A stretch of 48,355 bases of DNA from contig JANYAS010000158.1 of assembly GCA_025361205.1 (NCBI GenBank), forward strand, positions 1 through 48,355. The letters run 5' to 3'. Positions 24,540 through 32,342 of this stretch are shown in pieces (position 1 is the stretch's first letter; every line of letters starts with the position of its first letter). Source of the stretch: Holophagaceae bacterium (lineage in GTDB: Bacteria; Acidobacteriota; Holophagae; Holophagales; Holophagaceae). A program made the translations under genes and the position numbers. The notes beneath the pieces were generated by a model, which saw nothing but the letters and a program-made list of their open reading frames with translations, had not been told where the DNA came from and did not search any database.

Positions 24540-26225
24540 ATGCGTGCCGACGAGCTGGACCACCAGGAATTGCTGGAGCTGGACCCCGAGGGCGGGATGA
24601 TCCGCCTCGCGGGTCAGCGCGCGATCCTTTTGGATTCGGTGTCGATGGGGCTGTTACGGAAATACCTCGTGGAAAATTTCGGCGTCTCGGCCGCCCGCAC
24701 TGTGCTCACCCAGTTCGGCTTCGCCCACGGTTGGCGCATGGCCGGGGCCCTGCAGGTTCAATTCAAGTGGGACAGCGACCTGGAATGGCGCAATGCGTTA
24801 AACCGCCTCAATGCCCTCGAAGGCCTCTTCCACGTGGGACCCGACACCGACAACGGCCTTTCCAGGGAGAGCCTGTCGATCCTTGACTCCTACGAGGCGG
24901 AGCAGCATCTCCTGCACTTCGGCCGCTCTGAAGTGGCCGTGTGTTGGACCATCTGCGGCTTGCAAAGCGGCTATCTCAGCCGCATCAGCGGCGAGGACAT
25001 CTACGTCCTGGAGGATCGCTGTGTGGGCAAGGGCGATGCGGCCTGCCACCTCATCGGGCGCACCCGCGAGGAGTGGGGGGAAGAGCGCGCGGGGGACCTG
25101 CCTTTCTGCGAGCCGGTCCGCCTCCAGGAGTGCCTCGATGTCTCGCTCCACCGGGTCACCGATACGTTGAAGGCGTCCGAGCGGAAGCTCCGGGGTCAGC
25201 ATCGTGCCCTGTTCCATGTGCTTCCGAACAAGACCGAGCCCATGGGGATCGTCGCCATCAGCCCAACCATGCGCAAGGTGGTGGAACTATCCTGCCGGGT
25301 GGCTCAGTTCGATTCCACCATCCTCATCACCGGCGAAAGCGGAACTGGCAAGGAGCGGATCGCGCGCCTGGTCCACGAGGAATCCACGCGCGCTGCGGGA
25401 CCGTTCCTCGCGGTCAACTGCGGCGCCATCTCGGAGACGCTGCTCGAGAGCGAACTCTTCGGGCACGTGCGGGGCGCCTTCACGGGCGCCAACCACGACC
25501 GACCGGGCCTGTTCGAGGCCGCCAACACGGGAACACTGCTGCTGGACGAGATCGGTGAGGTCTCCCCCGGCATGCAGGTGAAGCTCCTGCGCGTGCTCCA
25601 GGAGCGGGAAATCCGGCGCGTCGGCGAAAACAAAAGCCGGAAGGTGGACGTGCGCGTCCTGGCCGCGACCAATCGCGACCTCGCTCACGGGGTGGCGACT
25701 GGCTCTTTCCGGCAGGACCTCTACTACCGGCTCAAGGTGGTTGAGCTGCATGTGCCGCCCCTGCGCGAGCGCAGGGATGACATCCTACCCCTCGCCCGGA
25801 TTCTACTCGCCAGTTCGGCGCTATGGATGAAGCGCAAGATTTCAGGCCTAGCCCCGGCCGCCGCCCATCAACTCCTGCGCTACGAGTGGCCAGGCAACGT
25901 GCGCGAGCTGGAGAACGCCATGGAGCGGGCCGTGGCCCTCTCCCCCGGCACGCGCGTGGAGGTTGAGGATCTGCCCGAAGAGATCCGCCAAGCCTTCCCC
26001 AAACCCATGGTCACCACGGGGGGGGTTCGGCCACTGGAGGAGATCGAGAAGGACTACATCATCGCGGCGCTGGAGCTGAATGAGGGCAACCAGACCCACA
26101 CCGCCGACCAGCTGCAGATCGGGTCGGCGACGTTGTATCGCAAGCTCAAGAGCTACGGCTTGATCGGCGGGAAACGCGGGTTCCAAAAGGCCCTGCTGAG
26201 CGACGCCGAACTTACGACCGAGTAG
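24540..26225 (+). CDS. Sigma-54 activator with XylR_N and V4R sensor domains
   Basis: A 561-aa enhancer-binding protein of the XylR/DmpR type. An N-terminal XylR_N sensor (about 25-110) is followed by a V4R domain (about 130-190, with CWTICGLQSGYLS and GKGDAACH), a short linker, and the AAA+ domain (about 235-460). The AAA+ part has Walker A GESGTGKE (about 265), GAFTGA that contacts sigma-54 (about 312), Walker B LLLDEIGE (about 333) and the LRERRDDI/WPGNVRELEN signatures. A Fis-type HTH (about 515-545) ends it. Such proteins switch on sigma-54 promoters when a small, often aromatic, ligand binds the sensor. GGGAGGAG precedes the start. It may control the signalling genes downstream. Confidence 0.92.
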   Translation: MRADELDHQELLELDPEGGMIRLAGQRAILLDSVSMGLLRKYLVENFGVSAARTVLTQFGFAHGWRMAGALQVQFKWDSDLEWRNALNRLNALEGLFHVGPDTDNGLSRESLSILDSYEAEQHLLHFGRSEVAVCWTICGLQSGYLSRISGEDIYVLEDRCVGKGDAACHLIGRTREEWGEERAGDLPFCEPVRLQECLDVSLHRVTDTLKASERKLRGQHRALFHVLPNKTEPMGIVAISPTMRKVVELSCRVAQFDSTILITGESGTGKERIARLVHEESTRAAGPFLAVNCGAISETLLESELFGHVRGAFTGANHDRPGLFEAANTGTLLLDEIGEVSPGMQVKLLRVLQEREIRRVGENKSRKVDVRVLAATNRDLAHGVATGSFRQDLYYRLKVVELHVPPLRERRDDILPLARILLASSALWMKRKISGLAPAAAHQLLRYEWPGNVRELENAMERAVALSPGTRVEVEDLPEEIRQAFPKPMVTTGGVRPLEEIEKDYIIAALELNEGNQTHTADQLQIGSATLYRKLKSYGLIGGKRGFQKALLSDAELTTE

Positions 26226-26402
26226 CGGCGGCAGCCGTCGCAGCGGGGGGGGGTAGTGAAGGGCGGCCCCTTCCAGCTTTCTTCCCAGGAAGTGCACCCT
26301 GGCCGTATCCTCAACCAGGTTGGAGCGTTGGAATCGCAGGTGCTGCTACGGATTCAATGGAGGCCTTCCGGTGAATGGGCAGCGGACCAAAGGAGAGGCA
26401 AC

Positions 26403-29400
26403 CTGACCGCCAAAAAGAAGAGGCCCCTCGGGAACCACCTGGCTGAATCCTTGCCCGATGCGCCTGCGCCCCTTGCTTCGATTGAAACCAAGCCCATGGC
26501 CCTGCCGGACGACGATTCGAATAGCGCGGACACGCACCCGGAAATGGGTTTTCCCGTGGTGGGCATCGGCGCCTCAGCGGGGGGACTGGCAGCCTTCGAG
26601 GCCTTCTTTTCCGGCCTGCCCGCCGACAAGGATCCCGGCATGGCCTTTGTCCTGGTCCAGCACCTGGCCCCGGACCACAAGAGCATCCTCTCCGAGCTGA
26701 TCCAGCGCTACACTAACCTGCAGGTCTTTGAGGTCAAGGATGGCATGCGGGTGCGGCCCAACTGTGCCTACATCATCCCCCCCAACCGCGACATGGCCTT
26801 TCTCAATGGCACCCTCCGGCTGCTGGAGCCATCCGCGCCGCGCGGTCTCCGTTTGCCCATCGACTTCTTCTTCCGCTCCCTGGCCCAGGACCAGCGCGAA
26901 CGGGCCATCTGCATCGTGCTTTCGGGCACCGGCAGCGACGGTGCGTTGGGGGTCCGGGCCGTGAAGGGCGAAGGTGGCATGGCCATGGCCCAGACCCTGG
27001 AATCCACGGAATTCGATGGCATGCCCAGCAGTGCCATCGCCACCGGCCTGGTGGATTTCGTGCTGCCGCCGGCCGATATGGCCAAGCAGCTCATGGCCTA
27101 CGCCACCCATGCCTTCGGCAACCTGGCCCGCTCGCCGAGCGATCCGTCCCCCACGGCCGATGACCTCCTGAAAAAAATCTGTGTCCTGTTGCGTGACCAT
27201 ACCGGCCACGATTTCTCCCAGTACAAGCAGAAGACCCTCATCCGCCGGATCGAACGGCGCATGGCCGTCCACCAGATCGACCGATCCGAGGACTACCTGC
27301 GCTTCATGCGGACGACCCCCGCCGAAGCTCAGGCGCTCTTCCGCGACCTGCTGATCGGCGTGACCTCTTTCTTCCGCGACCCGGAGAGCTTTACCGCCCT
27401 GGAGAAGGAGGTCATCCCGCAACTCTTTGCCGGCAAGCCCGCCGACGCCTCGGTGCGTGTGTGGATCTGCGGCTGTTCCACCGGCGAGGAGGCCTATTCC
27501 ATTGCCATCCTGCTCCAGGAGCACCTGCAGACTCTGGACCGACCGTTCCGGGTGCAGGTCTTTGCCACGGACATCGATGCCCAGGCCATCGCCCAGGCTC
27601 GCGCCGGTGTCTATCCGGCGAGCATCGCTGCCGATGTTTCCGCCGACCGGTTGACCCACTTCTTCACCCAGGAACCTGACAACGGGGCCTACCGCATCCG
27701 CAAGGCCATCCGCGATCTGCTGGTCTTCTCCGAGCAGGACGTCATCAGGGATCCGCCTTTCTCCAGGATGCACCTGATCAGCTGCCGGAACCTGCTGATC
27801 TACCTGAACACTGCCCTGCAGAAAAAAATCATCCCCTTGTTCCACTATGCCTTGAACCCCAACGGGGTGCTCTTTCTGGGCAGTTCCGAAACGGTGGGCG
27901 ACTTTGGAAGTCTCTTTGCAACCATGGACCGCAAACACAAGCTCTATCTGCGGATCGCGGACCCATCCGGTGCAGCCCATCCAGCCCTGGCGACGTTCAT
28001 TCCGCCCTTGCTGGAAGCGGCCCATCCGGTGCGAGGTAAGCGCGCGGAAGCCGGGACCCCCGGCCAGGCCAATCTGCGCGAGCTGACCGAGCACACCTTG
28101 CTGGCGCATTATGCCCAGGCCGGAGCGCTGGTCGACAGCCGCGGCAAGATTCTGCACGTCTACGGCCGTACGGGCCGGTACCTGGAACCGGCCGCGGGCG
28201 ACGCGGGCATGAACATTCTCACCATGGCCCGGGAGGGTCTGCGACCCGCCTTGACCGCCGCCTTGTCCGAGGTAGTGGCGCGGAAGGCACCGGTGGACCA
28301 TCCGGGCCTCCGGGTGAAGACCAACGGTGATTTCAGCACCGTCAATCTGTCCCTGCGACCGGCGGTGAGTTCCGGCGGGGCCATGCTGCCTGACCTGTTC
28401 CTGGTGATCCTGGAGGAAGTCTCGACCCCACTCGCCCCGCCCGAGGACGAGGCGCCTGAGGCAGGCGCCCCCGTCACGACGGACGCCAAGCGTCTCGCCA
28501 CCCTCGAACAGGAACTGCGGACCAAGGAGGAGTACCTCCAGAGCTACCGCGAGGAAATGGGAACCTCCACCGAGGAACTCAAGTCGACCAATGAAGAAAT
28601 GCAGTCGGTGAATGAGGAAATGCAGTCCACCAACGAGGAGCTGGAGACCTCCAAGGAGGAACTGCAGTCGGTCAACGAGGAACTGGCCACGGTGAACGCC
28701 GAACTGCAGAACAAGGTGGCCGATCTGTCCCAGGCCAACAACGACATGAACAATCTGCTGGCCGGCACCGGGGTGGCGACCCTCTTCGTGGACCATCAGC
28801 TGCGCATCGTCCGTTTCACGCCCAGCGCCACGGAGCTGATCAACCTGATCCCGTCCGATATCGGCCGGCCCGTGTCCCACATCGTCTCCAACCTGGTGGG
28901 CTACAACAGCCTGGTGAAGGACGTGCAGATCGTGCTCCGCGACCTGGCGAAGCACGAAGTCGAGGTGCAGACCCTGGCGGGGGCCTGGTACATGCTGCGC
29001 ATCCACCCCTACCGCACCCTGGACAACGTGATCCAAGGGGCCGTCATCACCTTCACGGATATCAGCGAGCGCAAGCAGGCCACCACCCGACTGGAGGAGC
29101 GGGGACGGGAGCTGAAGGCCGTCATGAAGGGCATGTTCAACGCCTTCGCCTTGTTCGAATCGGTGGTCAACGAAGGCGGCGACTTCCTCAGCTACCGGTT
29201 CGTCGTCGTGAACGATGCCTACGAACGCATGATGGGTGTCCAGAATGCGCAGGTGGTCGGGAGGTCCGTCCATGATGTCTGGCCCGGCACCGAAGCGAGC
29301 TGGATCGATGCCTGCGGCCAGGTGGCCGTGAGCGGGGTATCGGCCTGCTTCGAAATGCACCACGAACCCACTGCGAAGTGGTATCGCTGCAATGTCTTCC

Positions 29401-29480
29401 GGCCGGGTGAGAACCAGGATCGCTTCTGCGTGATTTTAGAGAACATCAGCGACCGTCCCCCCCACACTAAAGCCGATTAA
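26403..29480 (+). CDS. CheB-CheR fusion with coiled coil and PAS domains
   Basis: A chemotaxis-like fusion of about 1025 aa. The CheB methylesterase domain (about 48-230) has its catalytic Ser in GASAGG, His in QHLAPDH and Asp in GTGSDGALG. The CheR methyltransferase (about 245-510) has GVTSFFRD, the SAM loop GCSTGEEAYS and SCRNLLIYLN. A long Glu-rich coiled coil (about 700-783) and two PAS domains (about 785-1020) follow. No kinase core; the kinase is the next gene. There is no CheB receiver domain. Start is uncertain: CTG at 26403 has a strong AAGGAG; GTG 26256 and ATG 26496 are in frame but lack one. Probably methylates or senses within a non-flagellar signalling pathway. Confidence 0.88.
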   Translation: MTAKKKRPLGNHLAESLPDAPAPLASIETKPMALPDDDSNSADTHPEMGFPVVGIGASAGGLAAFEAFFSGLPADKDPGMAFVLVQHLAPDHKSILSELIQRYTNLQVFEVKDGMRVRPNCAYIIPPNRDMAFLNGTLRLLEPSAPRGLRLPIDFFFRSLAQDQRERAICIVLSGTGSDGALGVRAVKGEGGMAMAQTLESTEFDGMPSSAIATGLVDFVLPPADMAKQLMAYATHAFGNLARSPSDPSPTADDLLKKICVLLRDHTGHDFSQYKQKTLIRRIERRMAVHQIDRSEDYLRFMRTTPAEAQALFRDLLIGVTSFFRDPESFTALEKEVIPQLFAGKPADASVRVWICGCSTGEEAYSIAILLQEHLQTLDRPFRVQVFATDIDAQAIAQARAGVYPASIAADVSADRLTHFFTQEPDNGAYRIRKAIRDLLVFSEQDVIRDPPFSRMHLISCRNLLIYLNTALQKKIIPLFHYALNPNGVLFLGSSETVGDFGSLFATMDRKHKLYLRIADPSGAAHPALATFIPPLLEAAHPVRGKRAEAGTPGQANLRELTEHTLLAHYAQAGALVDSRGKILHVYGRTGRYLEPAAGDAGMNILTMAREGLRPALTAALSEVVARKAPVDHPGLRVKTNGDFSTVNLSLRPAVSSGGAMLPDLFLVILEEVSTPLAPPEDEAPEAGAPVTTDAKRLATLEQELRTKEEYLQSYREEMGTSTEELKSTNEEMQSVNEEMQSTNEELETSKEELQSVNEELATVNAELQNKVADLSQANNDMNNLLAGTGVATLFVDHQLRIVRFTPSATELINLIPSDIGRPVSHIVSNLVGYNSLVKDVQIVLRDLAKHEVEVQTLAGAWYMLRIHPYRTLDNVIQGAVITFTDISERKQATTRLEERGRELKAVMKGMFNAFALFESVVNEGGDFLSYRFVVVNDAYERMMGVQNAQVVGRSVHDVWPGTEASWIDACGQVAVSGVSACFEMHHEPTAKWYRCNVFRPGENQDRFCVILENISDRPPHTKAD

Positions 29481-29521
29481 TCGCCAGGTTGAGAATCGAC
29501 CCGCCCCGAAAGACACGCCCC

Positions 29522-31279
29522 ATGAAGATTCCTGACGCCAAGCCCCACCTCCCAACGGCCCCTGCCCCGGACCCTGCACAAGCCCTGCGTGACCGGAGCG
29601 AGGAACAATTCAAGACCCGGGCGAATCTGCAGCCGGAGACGCTCCGCCCGGAGGAAATGCTGCAGGTCGTCCACGAACTGCGCGTCCACCAGATCGAACT
29701 GGAGTTGCAAAACGACGAACTGCGCCAGGCCGAGATCGAGCGGGAAGCCGCGCGGGTACGCTTCGTGGACCTCTACGATTTTGCCCCGGTGGGCTATATG
29801 ACCCTATCGGCGGAGGGGCTCATCCTGGAGGCCAACCTCACCGCCGCCACCCAGCTGGGTGTGGCCCGCAGCCACCTGGTCAAAAAGCACCTGACCCGCT
29901 TCATCGTGCCCGAGGACCAGGACATCTACTACCAGTTCCGCAACGACCTCCCCCAGCCGACGGCCCAGCAGACCTGCGAGGTGCGGCTGGTGCCGACCGC
30001 CACCCTGCCCTTCTGGGCGCGGCTGGAAGCGACCGAGGCCGCGGGCCGCGAGGGCGGCCCCCCCGTCTACCGCATCGTCATCAGCGACATCACCGAGCGC
30101 AAGCAGGCGGAGGCTGAACGCCAGCTCCTGCAGGCCGAATTGGCTCAAGCCCAGAAACTGGAAAGCCTGGGCAGCCTGGCCGGGGGCGTGGCCCACGACA
30201 TGAACAACGTGCTGGGGGCCATCCTCAGTCTGGCCTCCAGCCTGCAGGAGAATGCCGAACCCTCCTCGGCCCTCGAAAAGAACTTCAGCACCATCGTGAG
30301 TGCCTGTATGCGGGGCCGGGATGTGGTGAAGGGCCTGCTCCACTTCGCCCATAAGGATCTCCAGAAGGAACGGCCCCTGGATCTGAATGCGCTGGTGCTG
30401 GAAATGACCCGGCTGCTGCGCTACACCACGCTGAAGCGCGTCCAGGTGGAGACAAATCTGCAGGCGGGCCTTGGGCTGATCCGCGGCGACACGGGGGCCA
30501 TCAGCCACGCACTGATGAACCTCTGCATCAACGCCCTGGACGTCATGCCCGGTGGCGGGACCCTGCATATCCAAACCGCCACCACCCCGGACGGCGGGGT
30601 GAACCTGGTGGTGCGCGACTCAGGCACCGGCATGGGCCCCGATGTACTTCGGAGGGCCATGGAGCCGTTCTTCACCACCAAGCTCCTGGGGAAGGGGGCG
30701 GGTCTCGGGCTTGCCATGGTCTACGGCACCATGAAGGCCCATGACGGTACCTTCGAACTACACAGCAAGGTCGGCCATGGCACTGAGGCCGTGCTCGGCT
30801 TCCCCGCCTCCCGGGTGGAGCGGGCAACCCCCCCGCTGGAGGGTCTGCCCACCCTGACCGAGGCTCCGCACGACTTCCTGGACATCCTGCTGGTGGACGA
30901 TGACGAGTTGATCCGGGACTCCCTCACGGCGGTTCTGAAGCACCTCGGGCACCGGCCCGTGGCCGCTCCCGGCGGCCGGGAGGCCCTCGGCCTCCTGGAG
31001 GTCGGGCTGGCGGTGGACCTGGTGATTCTCGAAATGAACATGCCCGGCCTGAGTGGTGCCCAGACCCTGCCGAGGCTCCTCGCCCGACGGCCGGGATTGA
31101 CAGTGCTCATGATCACGGGCTACAGCGATATCGAAATCGCCCCCCTGCTGGTGGGCCGACCGAATGTCCACGGCCTTCGCAAGCCCTTCAGCAAGAATGA
31201 ACTCCAGTCCAAGCTCGCGAGCCTTGGGGTGCGGACGTCAAGGATGGACGCCTCCAGCGAGCCGCCCGAGGAGCCCTGA
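29522..31279 (+). CDS. Hybrid PAS histidine kinase with atypical receiver
   Basis: A 585-aa soluble kinase. A helical N-terminus is followed by a PAS domain (about 80-200), HisKA with the phosphorylated His225 (GGVAHDMNNVLG), an ATPase domain (NLCINALDVM, DSGTGMGPDV, GAGLGLAMVYG) and a C-terminal receiver (about 455-570). The receiver keeps the acidic cluster Asp459-461, Thr532 and Lys554, but the usual phospho-accepting Asp is Glu504 (VILEMNMPG). Start 29522 was preferred to the TTG at 29489, which has no ribosome-binding site. It lies 41 nt after the CheB-CheR-PAS gene and likely receives signals from it. Confidence 0.9.
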   Translation: MKIPDAKPHLPTAPAPDPAQALRDRSEEQFKTRANLQPETLRPEEMLQVVHELRVHQIELELQNDELRQAEIEREAARVRFVDLYDFAPVGYMTLSAEGLILEANLTAATQLGVARSHLVKKHLTRFIVPEDQDIYYQFRNDLPQPTAQQTCEVRLVPTATLPFWARLEATEAAGREGGPPVYRIVISDITERKQAEAERQLLQAELAQAQKLESLGSLAGGVAHDMNNVLGAILSLASSLQENAEPSSALEKNFSTIVSACMRGRDVVKGLLHFAHKDLQKERPLDLNALVLEMTRLLRYTTLKRVQVETNLQAGLGLIRGDTGAISHALMNLCINALDVMPGGGTLHIQTATTPDGGVNLVVRDSGTGMGPDVLRRAMEPFFTTKLLGKGAGLGLAMVYGTMKAHDGTFELHSKVGHGTEAVLGFPASRVERATPPLEGLPTLTEAPHDFLDILLVDDDELIRDSLTAVLKHLGHRPVAAPGGREALGLLEVGLAVDLVILEMNMPGLSGAQTLPRLLARRPGLTVLMITGYSDIEIAPLLVGRPNVHGLRKPFSKNELQSKLASLGVRTSRMDASSEPPEEP

Positions 31280-31378
31280 TCGGGGCCCTACCGCCATCCA
31301 GCTTGGTTGCGCCGCTCTCTTGCCTGCAAGGGTGGGCCTGGGGCACTGAGCGACGCTCCTGGGTCTCTCGGCCACGGT

Positions 31379-32104
31379 TCAGGGCGGGCCGGTGGTCACC
31401 ATCGGCACAAAGCGGACGGCCAGCACGGCCTGTTTCTCCAGCCCTGACGCGCCCTTGCGCAGCAGGTACAACTCCTGGGGCCCCCACTGCGCCCCCACAG
31501 GGATGATCATGCGGCCCCCCATCTTGAGCTGATCCACCAACGCCTTGGGAATGTGGTCGGGCGCGCAGGTGACGATGATGGCATCGAAGGGCGCGGCCTC
31601 AGGCCAGCCCAGGTACCCATCCCCGGCCCGGACATGCGCGTTAGCGTAGCCTTGGCCTTTGAGATCGGCTTCGGCGCGGCGGGCCAGGGGTTCCACCAGC
31701 TCGATGCTGAAGACCTCGGCCACCAGGAGGGACAGCACGGCGGCCTGATAGCCCGAGCCCGTGCCGATCTCCAGCACCCGGTCGCTGGGCTTCGCGTGCA
31801 GAACCTCGGTCATGAACGCCACGATGTAGGGCTGGGAAATGGTCTGTCCATAGCCGATGGGCAGGGGCCAGTCCTCGTAGGCCTGAGAGCGTGCACCCGG
31901 GGGCACGAAGGCATGCCGGGGCACCCGCAGCATGGCCTGGAGCACCCGCGTATCCCGAACCCCCCGGGCCACGATCTGCTCCCGCACCATGCGGGCCCGG
32001 GCGCCAGCATAGGCCACCTCCTCCGCCGAGTTGGGCGGCGGTGGCGGTTCCGTGTCGCAGCCTCCCAAAGTCAGCATGCAGGTTAGTCCCAGGATCCAGT
32101 GCAT
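31379..32104 (-). CDS. pcm: PCMT-family (isoaspartate methyltransferase-like) lipoprotein
   Basis: A 241-aa protein-L-isoaspartate O-methyltransferase-like enzyme, which uses SAM to start repair of isoaspartyl residues in aged proteins. Blocks: RARMVREQIVARGVRD, PRHAFVPPG, GYGQTISQPYIVAFMTE, the SAM loop LEIGTGSGYQAAVLS, and VGAQWGPQELYL. Unlike E. coli Pcm it starts with a lipoprotein signal (ILGLTCMLTLGGC, Cys about 16) and a Pro-rich spacer, so it should sit in the periplasm, where SAM is not expected. Start 32104 gives the intact lipobox. Upstream extension to 32206 is not supported. Confidence 0.88.
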   Translation of the reverse strand: MHWILGLTCMLTLGGCDTEPPPPPNSAEEVAYAGARARMVREQIVARGVRDTRVLQAMLRVPRHAFVPPGARSQAYEDWPLPIGYGQTISQPYIVAFMTEVLHAKPSDRVLEIGTGSGYQAAVLSLLVAEVFSIELVEPLARRAEADLKGQGYANAHVRAGDGYLGWPEAAPFDAIIVTCAPDHIPKALVDQLKMGGRMIIPVGAQWGPQELYLLRKGASGLEKQAVLAVRFVPMVTTGPP

Positions 32105-32218
32105 GGGTACGAAGGTAGCCCGTTTCGGCCGCGGTGCCAGCCGCCCCGTCCCCCGGTGGGGTGGAAAACGATGAGAGTACACAAACCAACAGCAGGTCAA
32201 ACCCACAGGAATAGACCT

Positions 32219-32303
32219 TTCACCACCAAGACACCAAGACCACTAAGATCGAAAAGGGCAAATGCCTTTGCTTTTCTTGGTGCCTTGGTGCCTTGGTGGT
32301 GAA
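32219..32303. repeat. Intergenic hairpin with CACCAAG subrepeats
   Basis: The left arm (32219-32247) has three CACCAAG-like units; the right arm (32276-32303) carries CTTGGTGCC twice and CTTGGTGG. The arms pair imperfectly over about 28 bp around a 28-nt loop. It lies just downstream of the VIT/vWA gene stop (32343) and could serve as a terminator. Similar CACCAAG-type intergenic repeats are known from many bacterial genomes without a known role. Confidence 0.65.
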
Positions 32304-32342
32304 TCCTCTCTGTTGAAGGCTTCGTATCAGGCGCGGTCTGGA

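Noticed and set aside
24497..24560. Short leader ORF MKDPLSQFEGGE upstream of the sigma-54 activator
   Set aside because: Out of frame, no ribosome-binding site of its own, and similar-looking peptides at 11413 and 12925 are likely coincidence.
26256..26402. N-terminal 49 codons of the longest CheB-CheR frame
   Set aside because: They show no family similarity and no ribosome-binding site before GTG 26256.
26574..29363. 929-codon minus-strand ORF antisense to the CheB-CheR gene
   Set aside because: It is a His/Gly/Asp-rich shadow produced by GC-rich codons of the real gene; no domain is recognisable.
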